Notes under the pieces: model-generated
The model's input: only the letters and a program-made list of their open reading frames with translations
The model's database searches: none
What the model was told of the DNA's origin: nothing
In this document: positions 53,240 to 64,000 of the stretch, piece after piece
Numbering within the stretch: the first letter of the stretch is position 1
How the letters are laid out: every line of letters begins with the position of its first letter
Position numbers and translations under genes: made by a program
Assembly: GCF_008711525.1 (NCBI RefSeq)
Contig: NZ_VXKS01000003.1
Location: 62,001 to 126,000, forward strand
Reading direction: 5' to 3'
Length of the DNA: 64,000 nt
DNA from: Cysteiniphilum sp. JM-1
GTDB lineage: Bacteria > Pseudomonadota > Gammaproteobacteria > Francisellales > Francisellaceae

Positions 53240-54223
53240 ATGACTCAGAAATTACATGGCTTTTTAGAAAAAGTCCCCACCCCAATGGCTGGTTTAGCTC
53301 TTGGTATTTCAGGTTTGGGGTGGTGTGCTGAAAATGCATTACCAGCTAACCATAGCTTACAAATCGCTTCAGCAATTATTGCTGGCATTTTATTATTATT
53401 TGTTGCTGCCAAATTTATTGTTTGGCCACAGAAGCTGCGTCAAGACCTTGCCCACCCTGTTGTTGGCAGTGTTGTACCTACTTTTGCCATGGCTTTAATG
53501 ATTATCTCTAATAGCATTAATTACGCAAGTCATCTTGCCGCTGAGCTTGTCTGGGTTTTTGCGGTGACTATTCACTTGCTCTTTTTAGCGGCATTTATTT
53601 ATCATCGCATGCGTGAATTTAAACTACACCATATGGTGCCATCATGGTTTGTGCCACCTGTTGGTATTATCGTTGCCGATGTTGCTTTCCCTGGTGGTGT
53701 GCTACAACCATTGGCAAGTGCACTATTGTATTTCGGCTTAATCAGTTATGCCATCTTGTTACCGTTAATGCTATATCGCGTAATGTTTACGCATGAGATT
53801 CCTGATGCAGCTAAACCAACCATTGCGATTTTTGCAGCCCCTGCCAGCTTATCATTAGCGGGTTATTTAACAGTTACCCAAGAACCATCACCTGTTATTG
53901 TGATGCTACTATTTGGCATCGCGATATTAATGACTGCAATGATCTATTTAAGCTTTGTTAAATTAATGAGCTTAAGCTTCTCTCCTGGGTTTGCAGCATT
54001 TACTTTCCCGATGGCTATCGGTTCAACTGCCTTATTTAAAACCGCTTACTGGGCAGAGCATACCTTAAACCTTGCACCGCAATATGTTAGCCAAATCCAT
54101 TACTTGGCAGTATTTGAGCTCATTATTGCTGCACTCGTTATTGGTTATGTTGCATGGAAATACTTCTATCACCTTGTCATTGAAAACCTATTTGTTGCTC
54201 AAACTGCTTCTTCTACCAACTAA
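53240..54223 (+). CDS. TDT/SLAC1-family membrane transporter (TehA-like)
   Basis: A 327-residue protein with ten hydrophobic helices and the first-helix motif PTPMAGLALGISGLGW of the tellurite-resistance/dicarboxylate transporter and SLAC1 anion channel family. The later sequence GFAAFTFPMAIGSTALFKTA is the typical helix-9 region. AGAGG lies before the ATG at 53240; the frame opens with a GTG nine bases earlier that I do not favour. Family members move tellurite-related anions, C4-dicarboxylates, sulfite or other small anions, and this cannot be narrowed from sequence. The stop codon is followed at once by a heptamer tandem repeat. Confidence 0.85.
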   Translation: MTQKLHGFLEKVPTPMAGLALGISGLGWCAENALPANHSLQIASAIIAGILLLFVAAKFIVWPQKLRQDLAHPVVGSVVPTFAMALMIISNSINYASHLAAELVWVFAVTIHLLFLAAFIYHRMREFKLHHMVPSWFVPPVGIIVADVAFPGGVLQPLASALLYFGLISYAILLPLMLYRVMFTHEIPDAAKPTIAIFAAPASLSLAGYLTVTQEPSPVIVMLLFGIAILMTAMIYLSFVKLMSLSFSPGFAAFTFPMAIGSTALFKTAYWAEHTLNLAPQYVSQIHYLAVFELIIAALVIGYVAWKYFYHLVIENLFVAQTASSTN

Positions 54224-54293
54224 TATCCAATATCCAATATCCAATATCCAATATCCAATATCCAATATCCAATATCCAATATCCAATATCCAA
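54224..54293. repeat. Ten-copy TATCCAA tandem repeat
   Basis: Ten perfect head-to-tail copies of the seven-base unit TATCCAA start at the first base after the TAA stop of the TDT transporter. No copy deviates, which suggests recent expansion by slipped replication. Since the unit lies behind the stop, changes in number would not alter the protein but could change the mRNA end. Confidence 0.97.
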
Positions 54294-54361
54294 TTAATTA
54301 TTTCTGAAAAAACATAAAAACCAACTATATCAAATAGCACAGCATAAAACGGAGTTTAAGC

Positions 54362-54503
54362 GTGCACATTAAAAATAATAATCGCCTTACCACTACATTG
54401 GCTTGATTATTTTGTTGATATTGTCGTGAAGATTTCACTCACCACAGATGCTATTCAACTAATGCTTGCGGCGGTTATGTGGTATAGATTAAGAAAGAAA
54501 TAG
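54362..54503 (+). pseudogene. Possible decayed small reading frame after the TDT gene
   Basis: GTG at 54362, with CGGAG upstream, opens a frame reading VHIKNNNRL before it stops. In the next frame the same stretch continues as LHWLDYFVDIVVKIS, then LTTDAIQLMLAAVMW and YRLRKK, ending at TAG 54501-54503. A single-base frameshift would join the two into one protein of about 45 residues with an amphipathic helix. No family is recognised; it may be noise or a broken small membrane-associated gene. Confidence 0.3.
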
Positions 54504-54622
54504 TAATGAATCAAGAATAAGTTGCGTTCTAATTACCCCTCACCCTTATAGCTTAAGCTGCACGAGCAATCCCACAAGGGGAGAGGTTCTAGCTGAGGCA
54601 ACTTATTTATACATTGTTACAT
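54502..54622. repeat. MITE-like palindromic element, copy C
   Basis: A 121-base element with the left end AGTAATGAATCAAGAATAAG identical to copy A, core ACCCCTCACCC...AGCTTAAGCTGC...CACAAGGGGAGAGG, and right end GCAACTTATTTATACATTG. Relative to copy A the end is in the same orientation but the core is reversed. It abuts the atpC stop by 2 bases and lies where the atp operon terminator should be. Confidence 0.7.
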
Positions 54623-54624
54623 AA

Positions 54625-55077
54625 TTATTTATCTGAATCGTTATAGTAGGCGTTAACACCTTTAAGAATTTTAAGCGCTTTTAAGCGTGCTTCAGCTTCC
54701 GCCAGCATTTGACGCGCTTCTTCGACTTCTACTTTGTCACTATCACGCGCTTTCTTTAATGCTTCTTCGGCTTGTTGGCGCGCCTTTTCAGCAGCAGCTT
54801 CATTAAGATCCTTAGCACGCTCCATCACATCAGAGAGAATAATCACTTGATGTGGCTGAACTTCTAAGATGCCACCAGAGATATAAAGCGTATCTTTTTC
54901 ATTATTTTCACGTTCAATGCGGACAACACCAGGCGGCAAGGTCGATAAGAGTTGTGTATGACCAAAGGCAATACCCATCTCCCCTTCCGTGCCTCTGAGA
55001 CTTACCATTTTGGCACGCGCCTCATAGACTGAGCCTTCTTGACTAACCACATTGACTTTCAGTAGTTTATCAGACAT
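54625..55077 (-). CDS. atpC: ATP synthase epsilon subunit
   Basis: A 150-residue F1 central-stalk subunit that also inhibits ATP hydrolysis. The N-terminal beta sandwich (LRGTEGEMGIAFGHTQLLST, IYSGG-like LYISGGILEVQPHQVIILSD) and the C-terminal helical hairpin (EAAAEKARQQAEEALKKA) are evident. I place the start at the ATG 55077 with AGAGG upstream instead of the GTG at 55080. Last gene of the atp operon; there is no classic terminator but a palindromic repeat follows. Confidence 0.94.
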   Translation of the reverse strand: MSDKLLKVNVVSQEGSVYEARAKMVSLRGTEGEMGIAFGHTQLLSTLPPGVVRIERENNEKDTLYISGGILEVQPHQVIILSDVMERAKDLNEAAAEKARQQAEEALKKARDSDKVEVEEARQMLAEAEARLKALKILKGVNAYYNDSDK

Positions 55078-55089
55078 CACTGATACCTC

Positions 55090-56478
<1,389 letters not shown>

Positions 56479-56484
56479 TTAAAT

Positions 56485-57363
56485 TTAAACTGCCGCAGCA
56501 CCGGAGACAATCTCCGCGAGCTCTTGCGTAATCATTGCTTGACGTGCTTTGTTATATTGCAACTTCAGTGAATTAATAATATCACCGGCGTTATCCGTTG
56601 CATTTTTCATCGCTAGCATTCTGGCTGCTTGCTCACACGCGAGATTCTCAACCACACCACAGTAAACTTGCGACTCAATATAACGCACTAACAACACATC
56701 TAATACGCGCTTAGCACCTGGCTCATACAGATAATCCCAATGTCCTGTAATCGATTTATCTTCTTTTACAGCGCCCTCTTTCGGTTTAAGGATTGGTAAT
56801 AACTGCTCTTTAGTCGGCTGCTGCTTGATGGTGTTGACAAACTTATTGCTAAACAGCATTAAGTTATCAATTGTATTCTCATCAAACGCCTTAACCATTA
56901 CCGATACTGCACCGGTAATTGAGCTTACTGTATCACCATCGTGAAAGTTGGCGACAGAGACGATATTGACCTTACGTAAGCGCTTAAAAAAGCTCTCAGC
57001 TTTAGAACCAATCAAACATAGATCAACTTCAACTTTTTGCTCTTGGTAATGCTTAATTGACTTTAACACTTCTTTAAACAAGTTAATATTCAAGCCACCG
57101 CATAAACCGCGATCCGTCGAAACAATCACCATACCGACACGCTTAACTTCACGCGCTTGGAAGTATGGATGTGTATACTCCATACTTGCACGCACAACGT
57201 GATGAATAATATCAAGCGCATAATGAGCGTAAGGTCTTGCTTCTTCCATACGATCACGTGCTTTGCGCATCTTACTAGCGGCAACTAACTCCATCGCACG
57301 CGTAATTTTCTGGGTATTCTTAACGCTGTTAATTTTAGTACGTATTTCACGACTACCAGACAT
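56485..57363 (-). CDS. atpG: ATP synthase gamma subunit
   Basis: A 292-residue rotor shaft of F1. The N-terminal coiled-coil strand ([20 protein letters not shown] then [15 protein letters not shown]) and the C-terminal helix ([40 protein letters not shown]) are typical; [20 protein letters not shown] lies in the Rossmann-like middle. Confidence 0.96.
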   Translation of the reverse strand: MSGSREIRTKINSVKNTQKITRAMELVAASKMRKARDRMEEARPYAHYALDIIHHVVRASMEYTHPYFQAREVKRVGMVIVSTDRGLCGGLNINLFKEVLKSIKHYQEQKVEVDLCLIGSKAESFFKRLRKVNIVSVANFHDGDTVSSITGAVSVMVKAFDENTIDNLMLFSNKFVNTIKQQPTKEQLLPILKPKEGAVKEDKSITGHWDYLYEPGAKRVLDVLLVRYIESQVYCGVVENLACEQAARMLAMKNATDNAGDIINSLKLQYNKARQAMITQELAEIVSGAAAV

Positions 57364-57375
57364 GATACCCTCCTA

Positions 57376-58917
57376 TTACCAAGATTGCGTTTCTTTGCAC
57401 TCTTTGATCACTTTTTCAAGTTGAGCGGCAATCTCATCGTTGTAGTTGCATGTTTTATTGATCTCGTCCATCAATGCCTTGTGCTGACTTTCAGCAAAAG
57501 CATGCAAGGCTGCTTCAAATGATCCAACTTTGCTTAGTTCAATCTCATCTAAGTGACCTTTATCAACTGCATATAGTGACAATGACATTTTAGCGATACT
57601 CAGTGGTGAGAATTGCTTTTGTTTCATCAATTCCATCACACGCTCACCACGCTTTAATTGAGCACGCGTTGCATCATCTAAGTCTGAGGCAAATTGTGAA
57701 AATGCTTCAAGCTCACGGTATTGCGCTAGTGCCAAACGTACACCGCCACCTAGCTTTTTAATGATCTTAGTTTGCGCTGATCCGCCAACACGCGATACCG
57801 AGTTACCTGCATTAATCGCAGGACGAATACCCGCATTAAACAAATCAGTCTCCAAGAAGATCTGACCATCAGTAATTGAAATCACGTTGGTTGGAACGAA
57901 TGCTGAAATGTCCCCTGCTTGTGTTTCAATAATAGGTAATGCAGTCAATGAACCTGTTTTACCTTTGACTTCACCGTTTGTCGCTTTCTCAACGTATTCA
58001 GCATTAACACGTGCTGCACGCTCTAACAATCTTGAATGAAGATAGAAAACATCCCCTGGATACGCTTCACGCCCTGGTGGACGACGTAACAATAATGAAA
58101 TCTGGCGATATGCCCATGCTTGCTTTGTCAAATCATCATAAATAATCAAAGCATCTTCACCGCGATCACGGAAATACTCACCCATCGCACAGCCGGCATA
58201 AGGTGCCAAGTATTGCAGTGCTGCTGAATCAGCGGCATTAGCGGCAACAATGATTGTATGCGCTAAAGCATCATGTTCTTCTAGTTTACGAACAACATCA
58301 GCTACTGATGATGCTTTTTGACCAACCGCAACATAAATACATTTTACACCCGTATCTTTTTGGTTGATGATCGCATCGATTGCTACTGCTGTTTTACCAG
58401 TTTGTCTGTCACCAATAATCAATTCACGTTGACCGCGACCAATTGGCACCATCGCGTCAATTGCTTTAATACCCGTTTGCACTGGTTGATCAACTGATTG
58501 ACGCCAAATCACCCCTGGGGCTACTTTCTCAACCGGTGAAGTAACAGTTGTTTTGATGTCACCTTTGCCATCGATTGGATTACCCAAGGCATCAACAACG
58601 CGACCTAATAACGCTTCACCTACTGGGACTTCTAAAATACGTCCTGTGCAATACGCTTTTTGACCCTCTTGAATATGCTCGTAATCACCTAAGACAACGG
58701 CACCAACTGAGTCTTGCTCAAGGTTAAGTGCCAGACCATAAACACCGCCTGGCAGCTCGATCATCTCGCCTGCGGCAACTTCATTTAAGCCATGAATACG
58801 AATAATACCATCGGAAACAGATACGATAGTACCTTCTGTTTTTGTTTGTGGCGCATTGTCAAACTTGGCAATACGCTCTTTTATTAATTCACTAATTTCT
58901 GCTGGAGTAAGCTGCAT
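57376..58917 (-). CDS. atpA: ATP synthase alpha subunit
   Basis: A 513-residue non-catalytic nucleotide-binding F1 subunit, the same length as in E. coli. [20 protein letters not shown] is the P-loop, [20 protein letters not shown] the Walker B region, and [20 protein letters not shown] the signature. Twelve bases separate it from atpG. Confidence 0.97.
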   Translation of the reverse strand: MQLTPAEISELIKERIAKFDNAPQTKTEGTIVSVSDGIIRIHGLNEVAAGEMIELPGGVYGLALNLEQDSVGAVVLGDYEHIQEGQKAYCTGRILEVPVGEALLGRVVDALGNPIDGKGDIKTTVTSPVEKVAPGVIWRQSVDQPVQTGIKAIDAMVPIGRGQRELIIGDRQTGKTAVAIDAIINQKDTGVKCIYVAVGQKASSVADVVRKLEEHDALAHTIIVAANAADSAALQYLAPYAGCAMGEYFRDRGEDALIIYDDLTKQAWAYRQISLLLRRPPGREAYPGDVFYLHSRLLERAARVNAEYVEKATNGEVKGKTGSLTALPIIETQAGDISAFVPTNVISITDGQIFLETDLFNAGIRPAINAGNSVSRVGGSAQTKIIKKLGGGVRLALAQYRELEAFSQFASDLDDATRAQLKRGERVMELMKQKQFSPLSIAKMSLSLYAVDKGHLDEIELSKVGSFEAALHAFAESQHKALMDEINKTCNYNDEIAAQLEKVIKECKETQSW

Positions 58918-58941
58918 AGTCTTTATTCCTATTAATCTTGT

Positions 58942-59478
58942 TTAAGCTTGTAGCTCGTGCTGTAATTTTTGAAGCTTGCCTTTGATAGAACCATCAATAA
59001 TATGATCCCCTATCTCAATCGTTGCTCCACCAATTAAACTTGCATCAACTGCCACGTCAATTTCAATTGCGCACTGATATTTTTGCTCAAGTTTTGTTTT
59101 TAATTTTTGAATTTCTGCATCAGAAGTTTCAAATGCCGTCGTGATCTTCGCCTTTTTAGCTTTCTCATCTTCGGCTTTATGTAATAAAAACAACTTATAA
59201 ATCGTTGGAATAACTGTCAAACGATTATGCTCTGCAGCCAGTTTGACAAAATTCTTACCATGCTCATCAAGCACGTCTTTTAAGACATCAAATATCAATA
59301 CGGATACATCTGACTGAGAATAGGCAGGGTTATCAAGCAACAATGCCACCTGATTATCTGCCACACATTCCGACAGATTAAGTAGCATAATATTCCAGTT
59401 TGCAACGGCATTATGTGCTTTAGCATACTCGTAAGCAGCTTGCGCATAAGGTCTTGCAATCGGCGTTAAGTCTGCCAT
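58942..59478 (-). CDS. atpH: ATP synthase delta subunit
   Basis: A 178-residue peripheral-stalk subunit: TPIARPYAQAAYEYAKAHNA at the N-terminus and IDGSIKGKLQKLQHEL-type C-terminal strand (HIIDGSIKGKLQKLQ). It connects the alpha3beta3 head to the b subunits. Confidence 0.94.
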   Translation of the reverse strand: MADLTPIARPYAQAAYEYAKAHNAVANWNIMLLNLSECVADNQVALLLDNPAYSQSDVSVLIFDVLKDVLDEHGKNFVKLAAEHNRLTVIPTIYKLFLLHKAEDEKAKKAKITTAFETSDAEIQKLKTKLEQKYQCAIEIDVAVDASLIGGATIEIGDHIIDGSIKGKLQKLQHELQA

Positions 59479-59489
59479 GATCGTACCTC

Positions 59490-59960
59490 TTAAAGTTCAG
59501 CTGCCATTTCTTCCAATAAATGATTATTGGTTGTCATATCAATGTTTTTACTAATAAGCTTTTCAGCACCAGCAACAGCAATGCCTACGACTTCTTTACG
59601 TAGTTTTTGCTTCATTGCAATCATATGTGCTTCAGCTTCATCATTAGCTGCTTTACGAATACGATCTGCATCAACACGTGCTGCCTCTTTTGCTTCTTCA
59701 TCGATTTGCATCGCACGCATATTGGCTTGCTCAATAATTTTCGTTGCTTGAGCTTTTGCTTCATGAATAAGCTCTTGGGCTTTTCTTTTCGCAACTTCTA
59801 GCTCTTTTTCCGCGCGATCAGCGGAAGCCAAGCCATCAGCAATCTTTGCACGACGTTCGTCCATTGCTTTTTTCAACGGCGGCCAAACGAACTTCATGGT
59901 AAAACCGACAAAGATGATAAAGGTGATCATCTGACCGATTAGCGTAATATTAATATCCAT
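59490..59960 (-). CDS. atpF: ATP synthase subunit b
   Basis: A 156-residue stator subunit, same length as in E. coli. One N-terminal membrane helix ([20 protein letters not shown]) is followed by a long Ala/Lys/Glu-rich coiled coil ([20 protein letters not shown] and further). Confidence 0.95.
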   Translation of the reverse strand: MDINITLIGQMITFIIFVGFTMKFVWPPLKKAMDERRAKIADGLASADRAEKELEVAKRKAQELIHEAKAQATKIIEQANMRAMQIDEEAKEAARVDADRIRKAANDEAEAHMIAMKQKLRKEVVGIAVAGAEKLISKNIDMTTNNHLLEEMAAEL

Positions 59961-59998
59961 GATTTCTCCTTGTGGATATGTTCAGGATTTATCGTTAA

Positions 59999-61172
<1,174 letters not shown>

Positions 61173-61187
61173 TTATTTGTTTAGGGT

Positions 61188-61565
61188 TTATTTTAAATGG
61201 GTTAACTTCATAAAAAGCGGCATAAACCACATTGCCAGTTGCAACACCAAAAGCCCCGCAATATACGGCAGAAACTTCGGTTGCACATAAATTGCAATTA
61301 ACACAGTGCCGACAGCAACCATGACTAATTTTGCAAACTCACAGGCATATAAAATGCACACTTCTTTGAAAGGATGATATTGCGCTTTGCGCAAAAAAAG
61401 ACGTAATAAGAAAATAACATTGGCTACAAACATCAAACACGAGCCCAACAGGAACCCAACGGCATAGCTTTTACCCCACAAAAGACACACCAAACTCCCC
61501 AAGATCACAAGGATCATTTGGAAAGCAAAAAAGTGCCTTTTATATAGTTTTCGGTTTGCTAGCAT
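61188..61565 (-). CDS. atpI: ATP synthase subunit I
   Basis: A 125-residue membrane protein with four helices that heads the atp operon. The subunit helps assemble the c-ring and is weakly conserved; the identification rests on position, length and hydrophobic layout (MILVILGSLVCLLWGKSYAV, LLGSCLMFVANVIFLLRLF, LVMVAVGTVLIAIYVQP, YIAGLLVLQLAMWFMPLFM). Confidence 0.87.
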   Translation of the reverse strand: MLANRKLYKRHFFAFQMILVILGSLVCLLWGKSYAVGFLLGSCLMFVANVIFLLRLFLRKAQYHPFKEVCILYACEFAKLVMVAVGTVLIAIYVQPKFLPYIAGLLVLQLAMWFMPLFMKLTHLK

Positions 61566-61598
61566 CGTTAGATTTTATCCCTTAATTTTACGCCAAGC

Positions 61599-61627
61599 AG
61601 TATATAGAGCGTAAGCTATCGGCGCAA
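61599..61627 (-). promoter_or_regulatory. Probable promoter of the atp operon
   Basis: On the minus strand TTGCGC (61622-61627) and TATACT (61599-61604) are separated by exactly 17 bases, about 35 bases before the atpI start. The -10 matches five of six positions. The same TTGCGC -35 appears at the XRE/DUF2975 operon. Confidence 0.5.
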
Positions 61628-61692
61628 GCGAAAAGTGTTCTTTTTATGTAAAGGCTATTAACACAAGCACTAGAGCATTTATCAGCCTAGAC

Positions 61693-63159
61693 TTACACCC
61701 TATCCATGGGCAGCTCAAAGCTAAAAGAAGTTCCCTTGCCTAACTTGCTCTCAACATAAATACTTGAACCATGTAATTCTAGCAATAACTTAACAATAGT
61801 TAGCCCCAATCCCATGCTATGTTGAGACTGCACGCTATTTTTTGCACGATAACTTGGGTCAAATACATAGGCTAACTCATCCTCAGGAATGCCTTTCCCT
61901 TGATCTTTAATGCTTATAATAATAACATCCACGCTAGATTTAATGCTTAAAACTACTTGTTTGCCTGAAAATGAATACTTTATTGCATTATCAATTAAGT
62001 TAGTTAAGATCCTTTCAAGCGCTCGAATATCAGCATTCACATATACACCAGTATCATCACAGTCAAGCGTCAGTAAAACACCTTTTTCTAGTGCATTTAA
62101 TCGAAAAGAATTTAATACATCATTCGCTAAATCAGCAATTAATATGGGTTCTAAGCTTAATTTCTGCTGACTAGTTTGCAAGTAAGCAATCTCTAACAGC
62201 TGTTCAATAAGTCTTTGCAAATTATTGGCATTTTTTAATGCAATTTCAATATAACTCTTATTTTCAGCACCCTCATTTAGGATAAGCCATGTCTCCAAAT
62301 AACCTTTTAAAGATGCAAGCGGTGTTTTAAAATCATGCGAAACATATGAAATCAAGTCTTTTCTTAGTTTCTCGACAGATTTAATTCTAGTGAACTGTGC
62401 TGCGATATGAAAAGATAGTTCATCAAAGTGCGACTCTAGGCTATTTATTTCTATTGCTTTCCAAATATTTTTTTTCGGTGATGACGGCAATTGGGTAAAA
62501 TCGCTTTCTCGAAAGCGAAGCATCTGCTTATTCAGCCTCAGTATTGGCTTAGTAACACTTAGATATATATAGATAATCAAAAGCAATATCAATAACGACA
62601 TAAATATCATAAATAAAAGTATCTTCTCAAAATTTGTTGACCACAGGTATTGTTGGTTGCTGCTTATTTTCTTGTGGCTATTTAAAACAATGTATAAATA
62701 CCCAACAAGCGTATTATTAGACTTGCTAATGGGAGCAACCGAAAATGTGCTTAGCTCATCTAAACTTGCTGGGTTGGTACCATAAATAGGTAAATCCTTA
62801 TCGCTCAAAAAATTTTTAATTGGCTTCAAGTCAACTATATCTCTTTTAATCTCAATATTTGCTTCTGATGTTGCGATAAGTCTCCCTGACTTATCAACAG
62901 CATAGACCTCATACTCAGGGCCTAGCTGCATCAGATTATTAAAAATCTGGCGCAAACATTGCTCATCAACTTTACCGTGCTTCAAATCACTGTTATTAGC
63001 AACAACATAGCTTGCTAACGATCGATGAATCTCTTGATCAACCGTATCATTAAAGGTTTGATTTAGGTCATAAAAGGCAAAAATAATAATTACCATAACA
63101 AGCAATGTTAATACAATGATAGGTGCTGCTAATTGAATACTTAGGCGATTTTTAAACAT
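61693..63159 (-). CDS. Membrane sensor histidine kinase
   Basis: A 488-residue kinase: a first membrane helix (IQLAAPIIVLTLLVMVIIIF), a periplasmic domain of about 140 residues, a second helix (ILLFMIFMSLLILLLIIYIY), a HAMP-like stretch (VTKPILRLNKQMLRFRE), the phosphoacceptor H box (LISYVSHDFKTPLASLKGYL), the N box (ILTNLIDNAIKYSFSGKQVV) and G boxes (DQGKGIPEDELAYVFDPSYR and MGLGLTIVKLLLELHGSSIY). The gene begins one base after the response regulator stop. Its signal is unknown; the periplasmic domain has PAS-like YAVDKSGRLIATSE. Confidence 0.92.
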   Translation of the reverse strand: MFKNRLSIQLAAPIIVLTLLVMVIIIFAFYDLNQTFNDTVDQEIHRSLASYVVANNSDLKHGKVDEQCLRQIFNNLMQLGPEYEVYAVDKSGRLIATSEANIEIKRDIVDLKPIKNFLSDKDLPIYGTNPASLDELSTFSVAPISKSNNTLVGYLYIVLNSHKKISSNQQYLWSTNFEKILLFMIFMSLLILLLIIYIYLSVTKPILRLNKQMLRFRESDFTQLPSSPKKNIWKAIEINSLESHFDELSFHIAAQFTRIKSVEKLRKDLISYVSHDFKTPLASLKGYLETWLILNEGAENKSYIEIALKNANNLQRLIEQLLEIAYLQTSQQKLSLEPILIADLANDVLNSFRLNALEKGVLLTLDCDDTGVYVNADIRALERILTNLIDNAIKYSFSGKQVVLSIKSSVDVIIISIKDQGKGIPEDELAYVFDPSYRAKNSVQSQHSMGLGLTIVKLLLELHGSSIYVESKLGKGTSFSFELPMDRV

Positions 63160-63843
63160 TTATGCACCATGAAAACTATAACCGACACCCCACACAGTTT
63201 TAATATATATAGGATTTGCAGGATCTGGCTCCAATTTCATCCTTAAACGATTAATATGCGAGTTCACTGTATGCTCATAGCCACTATATTTAACACCCCA
63301 AACGCAATCAAGTAACTGCTCTCGACTATAGACACTCTGTGGGTTTTTCGCCAAAAAATATAAGATATCAAACTCTTTACTGGTTAACTCAACTTCTTTT
63401 TGATCTCTAAATACTTTGTGTTTATCAGGGTCTATCACAAGACTACCTATCCGTAGGCTCGACTTATGCGTACTTACAGATAAGGTATTGCGCCTAATTA
63501 ATGCTTTTACACGCGCTTGAAACTCCAATACTCCAAATGGCTTTGTAAGGTAATCATCCGCACCACAAGACAACCCTTCGACCTTATCAATCTCACTACT
63601 ACGCGCTGTTAGCATTAATATTGGAGTTTTCTGGGTGTGCTCACGCACATATTTGCATAGATCCAAGCCATCACAATCAGGTAAATTAAGATCGATTGTT
63701 ATTAAAGAAAACTCCTGATGCAATAGCGCCTTTTTCGCCGATTCACCATTAGCGCACACAACCACTTCAAATTCCAACATTTTAAGATTAATCTCAATCA
63801 AACCGCTAATATCTTCCTGATCCTCAATCACTAAAACTTTCAC
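63160..63843 (-). CDS. OmpR-family response regulator
   Basis: With a GTG start at 63843 (AGAGGA upstream) the protein is 227 residues, the norm for this family; the open frame to 63915 adds a poor extension. Receiver: VLVIEDQEDISGLIE, phosphoacceptor Asp in SLITIDLNLPDCDGLDL, DDYLTKPFGVLEFQARVKAL. DNA-binding domain: LTSKEFDILYFLAKNPQSVY, SREQLLDCVWG, EHTVNSHINRLRMKLEPD and YIKTVWGVGYSFHG. First gene of a two-gene operon with the kinase. Confidence 0.93.
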   Translation of the reverse strand: MKVLVIEDQEDISGLIEINLKMLEFEVVVCANGESAKKALLHQEFSLITIDLNLPDCDGLDLCKYVREHTQKTPILMLTARSSEIDKVEGLSCGADDYLTKPFGVLEFQARVKALIRRNTLSVSTHKSSLRIGSLVIDPDKHKVFRDQKEVELTSKEFDILYFLAKNPQSVYSREQLLDCVWGVKYSGYEHTVNSHINRLRMKLEPDPANPIYIKTVWGVGYSFHGA

Positions 63844-63918
63844 TTTTGAAATCCTCTTTGTCTTAAATTGCAAATCCACTATTTGCAGAGCTTTTGACAG
63901 GATATCATAGCACATAGC

Positions 63919-64000
63919 TTAACCAAATGAGAACGTATATATTTGCGCACCAGGTCTTAATGCTTTTAAAGCAATGACTCCATTTGTTACTTTTTTAAAT
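63919..64000 (-). CDS. C-terminal end of a gene cut by the window edge
   Basis: On the minus strand an open frame enters at the right edge and ends with TAA at 63919-63921, reading FKKVTNGVIALKALRPGAQI and then YTFSFG. It is 75 bases upstream of the response regulator start. The final hydrophobic-aromatic strand would suit an outer-membrane protein, but too little is visible to assign it. Confidence 0.45.
   Translation of the reverse strand, partial: FKKVTNGVIALKALRPGAQIYTFSFG

Noticed and set aside
54224-54293. CRISPR-like array
   Set aside because: The units are 7 bases and contiguous with no spacers; it is a simple tandem repeat.

Overview
The window reads as chromosome of a moderately AT-rich gammaproteobacterium (roughly 40% GC by eye). 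The secG-tRNA-Leu junction, a gammaproteobacterial-type F-type ATP synthase operon, a class I fumarase, a complete NADH dehydrogenase I operon and a Coxiella/Legionella-type small protein suggest the Francisella/Fastidiosibacter/Legionella/Coxiella part of the class. That placement is inference; no rRNA or species marker is present. Most of the window is core metabolism. Accessory interest lies in short stretches between the large operons.

Layout. 1-2.1 kb (minus): acetolactate synthase large subunit and the start of the small subunit, preceded by a 26-residue Ile/Leu/Val-rich leader peptide and an attenuator hairpin. 2.3-3.1 kb (minus): small XRE regulator with a DUF2975 membrane protein. 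3.5-6.6 kb (plus): outer-membrane barrel, DUF4442 protein, purM-purN. 7-11 kb: two divergent units built from a 2-oxoglutarate/Fe dioxygenase, a class V PLP enzyme, a DMT/GRP-type transporter and an AraC regulator; this is the best candidate for an undescribed pathway. 11-15 kb: LuxR-type regulator converging on a secreted CE2-like esterase and a secreted glycosidase-like protein. 15-25 kb: fumarase, ZntB, SPOR protein, thioesterase, GDSL hydrolase, YggS, PilT, TrkH, a small CBU_0585-like protein, a pilin-like protein, an unannotated 52-residue membrane peptide and glyQ without glyS beside it. 25-31 kb: asnS behind a repeat-rich leader, murJ, a FimV-like LysM protein, a membrane protein and ndk. 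31.2-31.75 kb: HicB antitoxin with only the tail of its HicA toxin left.

31.75-49.3 kb (minus) is one long convergence of operons: glmM-tpiA-secG-tRNA-Leu(GAG)-nuoABCDEFGHIJKLMN. Then come a DUF1703-type AAA ATPase/nuclease, glpX, a LysR regulator with a TDT/SLAC1-type transporter, a ten-copy TATCCAA tandem repeat, a decayed reading frame and a palindromic MITE-like element. The atpIBEFHAGDC operon (54.6-61.6 kb, minus) follows, then an OmpR/histidine kinase pair and the end of one more gene at the right edge.

Together nuo and atp give the proton-pumping entry and ATP-making end of respiration; fumarase, tpiA and glpX connect central carbon flow; glmM and murJ serve cell-wall synthesis. Three related palindromic elements (6.6, 27.3 and 54.5 kb), a second palindrome at 25.6 kb and a GTAGGGGCGTAT-type repeat at 25.7 and 31.2 kb show active spread of small non-coding repeats. 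In several places the most likely start lies inside the longest reading frame; I moved it on the basis of ribosome-binding sites and family lengths and say so in each entry.
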